Origin: Paenibacillus agilis
Lineage (GTDB): Bacteria; Bacillota; Bacilli; Paenibacillales; Paenibacillaceae
Reading direction: 5' to 3'
DNA length: 64,000 nucleotides
Assembly: GCF_007786455.1 (NCBI RefSeq)
Contig: NZ_VNJK01000001.1
Location: forward strand, 1,882,074 to 1,946,073
Shown: one piece after another, positions 56,941 through 64,000 of the stretch
Numbering within the stretch: the stretch's first letter is position 1
Layout of the letters: every line of letters begins with the position of its first letter
Position numbers and translations under genes: made by a program
Notes under the pieces: generated by a model
What the model was told of the DNA's origin: nothing
The model's database searches: none
The model's input: the letters and a program-made list of their open reading frames with translations, nothing else

Positions 56941-57453
56941 ATGAATGATAAAGATAGGGTAAACCAGAGTTGGGAAGATACGATCTTATGTGAGGTTATA
57001 CCACTCGGTCGGGATTATATCATTCGGTTGTCAGGCGGGGCTCATATGCATCACCATCATATTGGAGCTGTGTCTACAGCTTATTATGCTGAGCCAATGT
57101 TTGTATCCGATTTGGAAGCTCATAATCGCAGCGTAACTAATACTTTTCTTGCGCAAGATGAGATATCGATATCTATTGCGAGTGACGATAATGATACAGT
57201 TGGTTGTCAAGGTGTTAAAGGGGCTAACCTTACCCATTTATACCCGCACATTTGTACGATGACGCATGTTGTGCCGGGCCATAAGGAAGCGATATTATCT
57301 GAGCCAATGGCGATGGAAGCAGCAAATAGGTTGCGGACTACGGTCACAGTAATTGCAGGCATTCATTATGAGCAGCTGCAAATACATGAGATCGATCAGG
57401 TTGTTGATGCTGCATGGTGTATCTTCCGCAAAGCTCTGACGCAAGCTCTATAA
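56941..57453 (+). CDS. Possible LpdD-like prenyl-FMN chaperone-type protein
   Basis: 170 residues. LGRDYIIRLSGGAHMHHHHIGAVSTAYY (in which SGGxxxHxHIGAV is the key part, about 20-40) resembles the GG-HIGAV segment I recall of LpdD/BsdD-type small subunits that help prenylated-FMN decarboxylases. The protein also holds TGCQGVKGA-like NDTVGCQGVKGANL and a C-terminal HEIDQVVDAAWCIF. It begins four bases after pyrD; in-frame starts before 56941 lie inside pyrD. No UbiD/UbiX genes are near. The His cluster HMHHHH is unusual and might bind metal. Assignment is tentative. Confidence 0.6.
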   Translation: MNDKDRVNQSWEDTILCEVIPLGRDYIIRLSGGAHMHHHHIGAVSTAYYAEPMFVSDLEAHNRSVTNTFLAQDEISISIASDDNDTVGCQGVKGANLTHLYPHICTMTHVVPGHKEAILSEPMAMEAANRLRTTVTVIAGIHYEQLQIHEIDQVVDAAWCIFRKALTQAL

Positions 57454-57546
57454 GTGAGAGTACAAGTACATAGTATAGTTCGCTATGTGAAGAATTGATA
57501 ATTCAATCTGTGGATTCAAGATTCAAGTCAGATATAGAGTGAAATG

Positions 57547-57592
57547 AAAACTCCCCAGACATTCACATGTAAAGTGAAAGTCGGGGAGTTTG
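57547..57592. terminator. Terminator between LpdD-like gene and xerS
   Basis: aaactccccagac (about 57548-57560) pairs with gtcggggagttt (57580-57591), one bulged A, with a loop of about 19. Works best for the plus strand; A/T flanks allow both. Confidence 0.8.
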
Positions 57593-57606
57593 CTGTATTC
57601 CTATCT

Positions 57607-58677
57607 TTACTTATCAATGGCTTCAGACATGGTTTTGTCTGTTAGATGAGCATAGATTTCTGTCGTTTCGGTAGAGGCGTGGCCGAGCTGCTCCTTCGTC
57701 TTGTAAATATCATTTTGCAAATAATAATCGGTAGCAAAGGAGTGACGCAGCTTATGAATCGTTAAGGCTGGTTTGCCAAAAAGCTTTGCATATTTCAGTA
57801 TCATTTGCTGCATCGCTCGTTTAGTCATTCGCTTACCGGCTTTTTCCCCATTTTTGATTGCTAAGAAATAACCCTTTTCTTGCTTAGGGGCATTATATCG
57901 AGTAGAACGCAGCGTGAAGTATTGCTCAAGATCCATTTTTGCTCGCTCGCGAAAGTAGACAGGCGTCTTGAACGTTTCATCATTGTTACCTTTGCGGAAT
58001 ACATACAAAAGCCTATTGTTTAAATCAATATCCTCAACATTTAAATTCACTACTTCGCTAACACGGAGGCCAGAATTTAAGATTAAACTTACGATAGCAG
58101 CATCACGTACAGCATTGAGCTCATGTGAGTATAAGGCCTGCTTATTTTCTGCCACATCAGCTGCATAGTCTTCACGTACGTAGTCGATAAATTCTCCGAG
58201 CTCTTCTTCTTCGAGCAATTTTCCTTTCAGCTTGGCAGCTGTATCCTTCGGTTTGTTTACACGCTTAATCTCAATTTTCGCCATAATGTTGCGCTTCAGC
58301 AGCGGGTAGAAATTCTCGTCCTCCGCAATTTGGCTCAAATAATGGAACACGGAGCGGAGTGAAGAAAGCTTTCTAGATACTGTAATTCTGCTGTTCGTCT
58401 GTTCCTTATACGTAGTGAGATAAATACGGAACGATGTGACATGCTCCATGCGAAGCGATTCGAGTTCTAATAGGGTAACTTCGTGCATGGTGGCTGCTTG
58501 GCTTATCCCTTCAACAATCAGCCAGTTGAAAAAGATTTCATAGTCCCTTACGTACTCCAATAGAGTAGAGGGAGATAGATCAGGTAGCTTAAACTCGATA
58601 TATTGTTGCACGAACCACGGCATAGTAGGGAGTTTTTCATCCAATCGTGCGCGGTCTTTTCCTTTTTGAATAGACAT
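57607..58677 (-). CDS. xerS: Tyrosine recombinase, XerS-like
   Basis: 356 residues. N-terminal SAM-like core-binding domain (about 15-165) and C-terminal catalytic domain with Arg in SGLRVSEVVNL, Lys in the KGNNDETFKTPV hairpin, HxxR in TIHKLRHSFATDYYL, His in QLGHASTETTEIY and nucleophile Tyr in IYAHL. Length and the segment pattern match XerS, the single chromosome-dimer resolvase of streptococci, also present in some Bacilli beside XerC/D. No attP/attB or prophage genes flank it, so a housekeeping or stand-alone role fits better than an integrase. No clear dif-like site was recognised upstream. Confidence 0.88.
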   Translation of the reverse strand: MSIQKGKDRARLDEKLPTMPWFVQQYIEFKLPDLSPSTLLEYVRDYEIFFNWLIVEGISQAATMHEVTLLELESLRMEHVTSFRIYLTTYKEQTNSRITVSRKLSSLRSVFHYLSQIAEDENFYPLLKRNIMAKIEIKRVNKPKDTAAKLKGKLLEEEELGEFIDYVREDYAADVAENKQALYSHELNAVRDAAIVSLILNSGLRVSEVVNLNVEDIDLNNRLLYVFRKGNNDETFKTPVYFRERAKMDLEQYFTLRSTRYNAPKQEKGYFLAIKNGEKAGKRMTKRAMQQMILKYAKLFGKPALTIHKLRHSFATDYYLQNDIYKTKEQLGHASTETTEIYAHLTDKTMSEAIDK

Positions 58678-58845
58678 GCTGTTGCTCCTTCAGTTGAATA
58701 AGGTTGTATCGTTAACAAGTATCCCTATCCATATGCTTGTATCTATTATTATATGTGCATTTCGTCAAAAGCTAAAGCATCGATAAAGTAGACTTACTCG
58801 ATACATTTATACTTATATGCGTTGTTTTGGTGTGGGATAAAAGAA

Positions 58846-58891
58846 AAGGCTGCCCAGCAAGTAGTGCTTTACTTGTGGATAGCCTTAGGAT
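58846..58891 (-). terminator. Terminator of the chemoreceptor-like gene
   Basis: On the minus strand aaggct...agcctt with inner agta...tact pairing, followed by ttcttttatc. Lies between the two minus-strand genes. Confidence 0.65.
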
Positions 58892-58973
58892 CATAGATGG
58901 ATGAAATAAACGGTGTAAAAGGGATAATAAAGCTGTTCAGTATATATTCATGAGTATTGATTCCTTTAAATGA

Positions 58974-60491
58974 TTAAAACTGTGCTTGCAAGGAGCGAGA
59001 TTGCTCTTTTAATCGTATAAGTTCCTTCTTTACTTCATGAGTAACCGCTAATTGCGAATGGGATAGCTGCTGTAAATGTTCCATGGATTGCACACTCTTG
59101 GATGTTACTGCGTCTATGCTTGTCATTTCAGCTGAGATATCTCCGGAACGAAGTTCAATGTGAGTTAAAGATTGATTTAATTCATGCAGGTGCGAAATTA
59201 AATGATGAACAGATTGTGTCATCTGTTCATAACTCGAAATCGATTGCTCTGCTTGCTGCACGGACTGAGTGGATGCTAAGTGGCCAGCTTCCATCTGGGA
59301 AGTAGATTGTATACTTTGCGTACGAATGTTCATGAGAATTTTCTGAATTTGTGATGTAGCTTCACCGCTTTGCTCTGCCAATTGACGAATTTCAGAAGCG
59401 ACAACCGAAAAACCTTTTCCATATTCTTTTGCATGAGCAGCCTCGATCGAAGCATTGAGTGCTAACAAGTTGGTCCGATTGGCAATATCCTGAATCGTCG
59501 AAATAATAGATTGTACTTGTTGTGTCGAGTTGTTGAGTGTCGTCATCGCCATTGCTGCTTCTTGTATTGTCTTGGAGGAGGAGACCACTTGGTCATACAG
59601 TGATTGAATATGCTGCATATTACTCCCTATTAATTGGTCAGTTGCTCCTGCATGTTCAGTCATCGTATGAGAAAGGGAAGCTGTATGTTGAATCATATGA
59701 TTGATCTGCATCAAATTATCGTGAACGGTAGATACGGAATCACTCTGGGCTTGCAGCCCTGTACTTACCTCGTCACAGGAAGTCAAAATATCCGCGTTCG
59801 ATTGAATATGATACTCAGACTTGTTTGTGACAGTAGTGGAGGTTGTGTCAAGCTCATGCGCCATATGTTTAACGATGTCTAACAATTTAACCAGTTCTGC
59901 TTGCTGTCTTGCATTTTCTTGCGCTAGTTCAGAAGTCATTTTCTTCTTGGACAAGATCTGGATGGATGTTGCTGCAGAGGTGGCAATTAAAAAGAACGCA
60001 TGAATTACCAGCATCATAAAGGAGTAGGAAGATGTTCCGAACACGAGTTCAGGTATGAAAAAGAAACCAAGCAAATGCTGAGTAGCAAAAAGGAGAGTCA
60101 TCGTAAGCATGAGCTTAACCTCTTCATAATAAGACACAATCGCTAACACCATAAAAATAGAAAAATGGTATTCTACTGCGCCACCGCCGCCAGCCACCAT
60201 CGATATGCTGGAAAAACAGAGCACGAGCGTATGCAGCATGGGTATGTACGGATGGGAGGATTGTTTACGATATAGCAGATAAGCAACCACAAAAACAACA
60301 ATCGGAATAATCAATAATAGATTCATAGGCATTGCATATCGATCAGCAATCGTAAGATCGTAATTCATATGATCAGAAACACCATGATGTTGGAAAATAT
60401 TAAAAACACGATGCAGCAGATGGATTGTTATGCTTAATAGTATAACAATTAGACTCAACGGAAACATGAGTCGATTTTTTTGTGAAAGCAT
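58974..60491 (-). CDS. Methyl-accepting chemotaxis-like protein with multi-pass membrane sensor
   Basis: 505 residues. About six hydrophobic helices fill residues 10-180 with short connecting loops, so the sensor is an integral membrane domain rather than an extracellular CACHE. No HAMP is recognised. The cytoplasmic half (about 190-505) is a long coiled coil whose tip reads [23 protein letters not shown], the signaling hairpin for CheA/Che[16 protein letters not shown] in the sensor has a His between helices that might bind a cofactor. Gene stands alone, with a weak ribosome binding site (ggggcgg). Confidence 0.85.
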   Translation of the reverse strand: MLSQKNRLMFPLSLIVILLSITIHLLHRVFNIFQHHGVSDHMNYDLTIADRYAMPMNLLLIIPIVVFVVAYLLYRKQSSHPYIPMLHTLVLCFSSISMVAGGGGAVEYHFSIFMVLAIVSYYEEVKLMLTMTLLFATQHLLGFFFIPELVFGTSSYSFMMLVIHAFFLIATSAATSIQILSKKKMTSELAQENARQQAELVKLLDIVKHMAHELDTTSTTVTNKSEYHIQSNADILTSCDEVSTGLQAQSDSVSTVHDNLMQINHMIQHTASLSHTMTEHAGATDQLIGSNMQHIQSLYDQVVSSSKTIQEAAMAMTTLNNSTQQVQSIISTIQDIANRTNLLALNASIEAAHAKEYGKGFSVVASEIRQLAEQSGEATSQIQKILMNIRTQSIQSTSQMEAGHLASTQSVQQAEQSISSYEQMTQSVHHLISHLHELNQSLTHIELRSGDISAEMTSIDAVTSKSVQSMEHLQQLSHSQLAVTHEVKKELIRLKEQSRSLQAQF

Positions 60492-60738
60492 GTAAAGTAC
60501 CGCCCCTCAGTAATTATCTTAGTAAAATGCTGGAATTCGAACCGTAGGACATAATATTACAAATTCCAAGAGAATGCAATGCTTTTGTAACAAAGCTGTA
60601 TAAATAAATAGGTCCATCTATCTAAAATAAGAGGCTTTTTCATGATTTTCTTTCTTTTTCATGTGTAAACATATACACTATGTAGAGCATTTAAATCAGT
60701 ATTTAAATCGATTTATTACAATGAGAAAGGTGCAGCAT

Positions 60739-62100
60739 ATGATTCAGACATACTCGCGCAAGCAGAAGATTAAACAATTGCTTGCCATATTACTACCAAT
60801 ATTAGTTACACAAGTTACGATGCAGTTAATGGGCTTCTTTGACACAATCATGTCTGGCCAGTTTAGTACAGAACATTTGGCTGGAGTTGCTATGGCCGTG
60901 AGCATATGGGTACCCGTGTATACGGGGCTGAGCGGCATTTTCTTAGCTGTAACTCCGATTATCGCACAGCATGTAGGGGCAGGCAGACGAGATAAAATTG
61001 CATCAAGCCTTATTCAAGCCGCTTACTTATCTATTATCGTTGGTGTAGCTGTTATTGTAATCGGGGCATTTGTACTCGACCCAATATTTAATTGGATGAC
61101 TCTTGAACCAGAGGTTGCACGCGTAGCCAGAGAATATTTGTCCGCTCTCGGTATTGGTGTTATTCCATTGTTTTTATATACAGTGCTTCGTGCAAGCATT
61201 GATGGTTTGGGACAGACGCGGATTACGATGTTCATTACGTTATTGTCATTTCCCATCAACGTATTTCTCAACTACTGCTTCATTTTCGGTAAGTTTGGAA
61301 TGCCGAGACTAGGCGGAGTTGGTGCTGGTTTAGCGACGGCTATCACGTATATTGTTATTTTCATTATTGCTGTTATTTTAATGAAGAGAAATGAAATGAT
61401 GCGTTCACTAGGCATGCTTGGACGATTCGAGGCTGTTTCGTTCGCCCATTGGAAAGAAGTGCTGGCGATAGGAGTGCCAATAGGCTTATCGATCTTCTTC
61501 GAAGTTAGCGTCTTCTCTGCAGTCACACTATTGATGAGTAAGTACGACACTGTTACGATTGCCTCTCATCAGTCTGCATTGAGCTTTGCCTCCTTGTTAT
61601 ATATGTTGCCGTTGAGTATTGCAATGTCTATGACGATTGTTATTGGATTCGAGGTAGGGGCGAAACGAATCCAGGACGCTAAGCAGTATGCTCGCATTGG
61701 CATTTTATCTGCGGTTTCGCTATCTGTATTTTGTGCCATATTTTTATTCTTGTTCAATGAAAACACGGCTCGTCTATACTCGAATGATCCGCAAGTTATC
61801 GCACTTACACAAGTATTTATGGTATATGCGATTTTCTTCCAGTTATCTGATGCTGTTGCAGCACCTGTGCAAGGTATATTGCGCGGTTACAAGGATGTTA
61901 AGTCCGTATTTATTATTGCGTTCTGCTCATATTGGATAGTGGGGCTGCCTGTAGGATATGTACTCGCTCAGACTACCTCACTTGAGGCTTATGGATATTG
62001 GGTTGGCCTTATTGCGGGCTTGGCTATAGGGGCTGTGGCATTGTTCTTGCGAATGGCTCATATTGAACGAAAAGCAAAACAAGGTGAATTGGCAATATAG
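60739..62100 (+). CDS. MATE-family multidrug efflux transporter
   Basis: 453 residues, 12 hydrophobic helices in two related halves. LLPILVTQVTMQLMGFFDTIMSGQ at the start, then GLGQTRITMFITLLSFPINVFLNYCFIFG and the half-2 repeat GVPIGLSIFFEVSVFSAVTL (pieces thereof diagnostic of NorM/DinF-type). Na or H driven export of cationic drugs. In-frame starts exist at 60661 and 60721; ATG 60739 with aaaggtg upstream gives the standard length. Own terminator at 62143. Confidence 0.92.
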   Translation: MIQTYSRKQKIKQLLAILLPILVTQVTMQLMGFFDTIMSGQFSTEHLAGVAMAVSIWVPVYTGLSGIFLAVTPIIAQHVGAGRRDKIASSLIQAAYLSIIVGVAVIVIGAFVLDPIFNWMTLEPEVARVAREYLSALGIGVIPLFLYTVLRASIDGLGQTRITMFITLLSFPINVFLNYCFIFGKFGMPRLGGVGAGLATAITYIVIFIIAVILMKRNEMMRSLGMLGRFEAVSFAHWKEVLAIGVPIGLSIFFEVSVFSAVTLLMSKYDTVTIASHQSALSFASLLYMLPLSIAMSMTIVIGFEVGAKRIQDAKQYARIGILSAVSLSVFCAIFLFLFNENTARLYSNDPQVIALTQVFMVYAIFFQLSDAVAAPVQGILRGYKDVKSVFIIAFCSYWIVGLPVGYVLAQTTSLEAYGYWVGLIAGLAIGAVALFLRMAHIERKAKQGELAI

Positions 62101-62142
62101 ACTGCAAGTTCTTCTTATTACAAAACAAACAAATTATAGATA

Positions 62143-62188
62143 GGCTCTTTCGTGTTAGTTCTTTAACATGAAGGAGTCTTCTTTTTTG
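62143..62188 (+). terminator. Terminator after the MATE gene
   Basis: ctctttcgtgtta (62145-62157) faces taacatgaaggag (62164-62176) with two mismatches, loop of six, then tcttctttttt. Confidence 0.75.
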
Positions 62189-62405
62189 TGTTAAGGCCTT
62201 TACCGCAGTATGAATTAGAGTGGGCTGAACCTCGTAACAGGCAAGAAACGGTCGTTCATTTTCAAACAAATATTTGATAGATCGGGTGAGTGGAATTATT
62301 GATCTGATTATAGTATGGCAAATGTCCATAACCTAGTGATAGTCGCTGGCATATACTCATAGCAACGTGATCATGATGTACATGTAGGCAAGAAGGGGGA
62401 GTTGC

Positions 62406-63392
62406 ATGCGAATATTATTTGTAGAAGACCATCCGATGTGGAAATATGGGCTACCAAATGGATTTCGTGATCTGGGACACCAAGTAGCAACTTGCACGTC
62501 CGATGACAATCTACCTCGAATGATCGCTTCATTCCGCCCGCAACTCATCATAACGATGGGTTGGACGCCGACTAATGATACGGTAGAGAAACAGCTGTTT
62601 TTGTCCAAACATTTGAATGCTGCTAATGTCCCTCATATTTATTGGGCGACTGAAGATCCTGGATTTATGAGGCATTTCTCTCTACCTTATATTCAAAGAG
62701 TAAAGCCTCACTTTGTATTTACCATTCATCGAGCGTCTATTTCTAAATATAAACGAAGAAAGATTCCAGTCGCGCATTTAGATTTCGGTTATCACCGAAG
62801 TGTTCATCGTCCAACTGCTGTTCAACCCAAATATAAAACACAATTAGCGCTTGTAGCCAATGGATATGCACCTTATTATGCGAGCAAACCGAACGACTTC
62901 AGGTTCCATACTCTTAAACATATGATCAATCCTGCTTTATCAGATGGGTTTGTACTGAATATATACGGAAATGATTGGCGGCAATTAAGGGATATGTTTA
63001 AGCGGCCAATTCCACGCAAGTGGCTCCATCCTTATTTGTCCTACACAGAAGCAAATAAAGTATATAGTTCAGCTGACATTGTACTATGTCCACAGAACTC
63101 CCCAGATCGTCTAACACAACGTACTTATGAGATTATGGGTTCGGGTGCGTGCTTGATTACAGCTGATACGCCTGAAATAAGACGCAGATTCAAGCCTGGC
63201 AGGGACTGTATTGTTACATCATCCGAACAAGAAACGCTCAAATGGTTGAAGTATTATTTGAAAAATCCGAAGAAACGAAAAGAAATGCAGCAACATGCAT
63301 TGCGAGCAGTAGCGAAGCACTCCTATAAGCATCGGGCTGCTTATATCCTTCAAATACTAAAAAAGCATCGTATTATTCGTTCAATCACCTAG
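62406..63392 (+). CDS. CgeB-like glycosyltransferase (spore maturation)
   Basis: 328 residues, GT-B fold. N-terminal Rossmann half starts MRILFVEDHP and has YWATEDPG; the C-terminal half holds YGNDWRQL, the sugar-nucleotide contact YSSADIVLCPQNSPDRLTQRTYEIMGSGACLIT and GRDCIVTSS. This is the DUF3880/Glyco_trans_1 arrangement of CgeB, a mother-cell gene product that decorates the spore outer layer. aaggggga precedes ATG 62406. It lies 32 bases before a YheC/YheD-type gene, also a spore-coat protein, which supports the spore role. Confidence 0.87.
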   Translation: MRILFVEDHPMWKYGLPNGFRDLGHQVATCTSDDNLPRMIASFRPQLIITMGWTPTNDTVEKQLFLSKHLNAANVPHIYWATEDPGFMRHFSLPYIQRVKPHFVFTIHRASISKYKRRKIPVAHLDFGYHRSVHRPTAVQPKYKTQLALVANGYAPYYASKPNDFRFHTLKHMINPALSDGFVLNIYGNDWRQLRDMFKRPIPRKWLHPYLSYTEANKVYSSADIVLCPQNSPDRLTQRTYEIMGSGACLITADTPEIRRRFKPGRDCIVTSSEQETLKWLKYYLKNPKKRKEMQQHALRAVAKHSYKHRAAYILQILKKHRIIRSIT

Positions 63393-63424
63393 CTTATTGT
63401 ATGGTGCTGAAGAGGTGAATCCGA

Positions 63425-64000
63425 TTGAACCGATCTACACGTGTCCATATCCAATGGACAAATAAATCTACTGACGAACTTGTATTACCTAGTGTACTCC
63501 TTACACGGTGGGGGTTAAAAGACGGACAGACTTACGTTGTGCAAGTTGGGGGAAGAAATGTAAAAGCTGTCATTCGCTCTGACAAGCAAGGAAATTCAAG
63601 CACCATTCACATATCAAGGATGCTGCAGAAGAAGCTATTGCTGCCGTCTATACAGAGCTTGCATATGAAGTATCAGAATGGCAAGCTGCGTCTCGGACCT
63701 GTTATAGGGATTGTGTATGCACGAATTACGGATCACGCTGGGCTTATGCTACGACAGTTGAATGCGCATGCAAACGTTGTAGTTTCATTTCTTCCAAATG
63801 AAGTAAATTGGTCAACAGGAATGGTCCATGGTCGCAGCTTGTCACGAAGTACTACAGGCGAATATCGAGTGAATAAACAGCCATTGCCTATACCAGACGT
63901 TATCTATAATCGTATCGTACCTTACAAGGTATATGAGCGTCCTCATGTTAGGCAGTTTCTGCAAAATGCACGCACGAGACGTATTCCGCTATTTAATCCG
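63425..64000 (+). CDS. YheC/YheD-type endospore coat-associated ATP-grasp protein (3' truncated)
   Basis: 192 codons run to the window edge without a stop. TTG 63425 has agaggtga about eight bases upstream. The N-terminal beta domain (RVHIQWTN, VQVGGRNVKAVI, SRMLQKKLLLP) precedes LRLGPVIGIVYARI and PDVIYNRIVP, the typical entry into the YheC/D ATP-grasp fold; the ATP-binding half is beyond the edge. Bacillus homologues are found in the spore coat. Adjacent to CgeB-like gene, probable operon. Confidence 0.85.
   Translation, partial: MNRSTRVHIQWTNKSTDELVLPSVLLTRWGLKDGQTYVVQVGGRNVKAVIRSDKQGNSSTIHISRMLQKKLLLPSIQSLHMKYQNGKLRLGPVIGIVYARITDHAGLMLRQLNAHANVVVSFLPNEVNWSTGMVHGRSLSRSTTGEYRVNKQPLPIPDVIYNRIVPYKVYERPHVRQFLQNARTRRIPLFNP

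Noticed and set aside
58678-58845. difSL-like target site next to xerS
   Set aside because: No segment resembles the two half-sites as I recall them; only AT-rich sequence is seen.

Overview
The window reads as chromosomal DNA of an endospore-forming, low-GC Gram-positive, most likely Paenibacillus or a close relative in the Paenibacillaceae. The grounds are strong AGGAGG-type ribosome binding sites, many T-tailed terminators, a KinB-like sporulation kinase, a BclA-like collagen protein, a CgeB-like glycosyltransferase, a YheC/YheD-type spore-coat ATP-grasp protein and two TPP riboswitches. I see no insertion sequence, prophage, CRISPR array, rRNA or tRNA gene. Species cannot be fixed from the sequence alone.

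Layout. 1-2594: end of a cluster of small membrane-anchored proteins that looks like a Tad/type II-like pilus or secretion system. 2704-7688: TPP riboswitch, a long structured leader and a thiazole/thiamine operon (tenI-thiO-thiS-thiG-thiD-thiE) without thiF or thiC. 8161-11396: a NodB deacetylase, thiN, a low-molecular-weight phosphatase and an esterase. 11641-16690: the pdhABCD operon from a clear sigma-A promoter. 16883-19907: thyA, dfrA and gltD. 20034-26950: a methyltransferase and two glycosyltransferase genes, divergent from a giant gene for a collagen-like spore-surface protein. 27088-34436: topB, a HAD hydrolase, an ArsR-type regulator, MFS and orphan ABC genes and a DUF3298 protein. 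34667-40796: a lipoprotein with an OmpR-type two-component system, then a membrane-tethered receiver protein beside a KinB-like kinase. 40930-44523: M20 amidohydrolase divergent from an amino-acid ABC transporter. 44707-47951: ykoE-ykoD-ykoC-type ECF importer under a second TPP riboswitch. 48155-51475: an ABC-F ATPase and a Mef-like MFS pump behind a long attenuator leader with a small leader ORF. 51784-55170: cell-wall and spore-surface proteins. 55319-57453: pyrK-pyrD and a possible LpdD-like gene. 57607-64000: XerS-like recombinase, chemoreceptor-like protein, MATE pump, CgeB-like glycosyltransferase and a truncated YheC/YheD gene.

How the parts connect. Thiamine is the strongest recurring theme: synthesis operon, precursor importer and pyrophosphokinase all lie here, the first two under TPP control, and the PDH complex is a major TPP consumer. 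Spore surface is the second theme: the collagen protein with its probable glycosylation genes, a BclA-C-terminus-like small protein, CgeB-like and YheC/D-like genes, and the KinB-like kinase. The most notable candidate is the ABC-F/MFS pair: promoter, 31-codon leader ORF containing a Lys-Leu-Arg motif, mutually spaced hairpins, and a strong terminator placed just before the ABC-F ribosome binding site. This is the layout expected for antibiotic-inducible ribosome-mediated attenuation.

Limits: gene calls rest on reading motifs and recalled family features; no database search, folding program or alignment was run.
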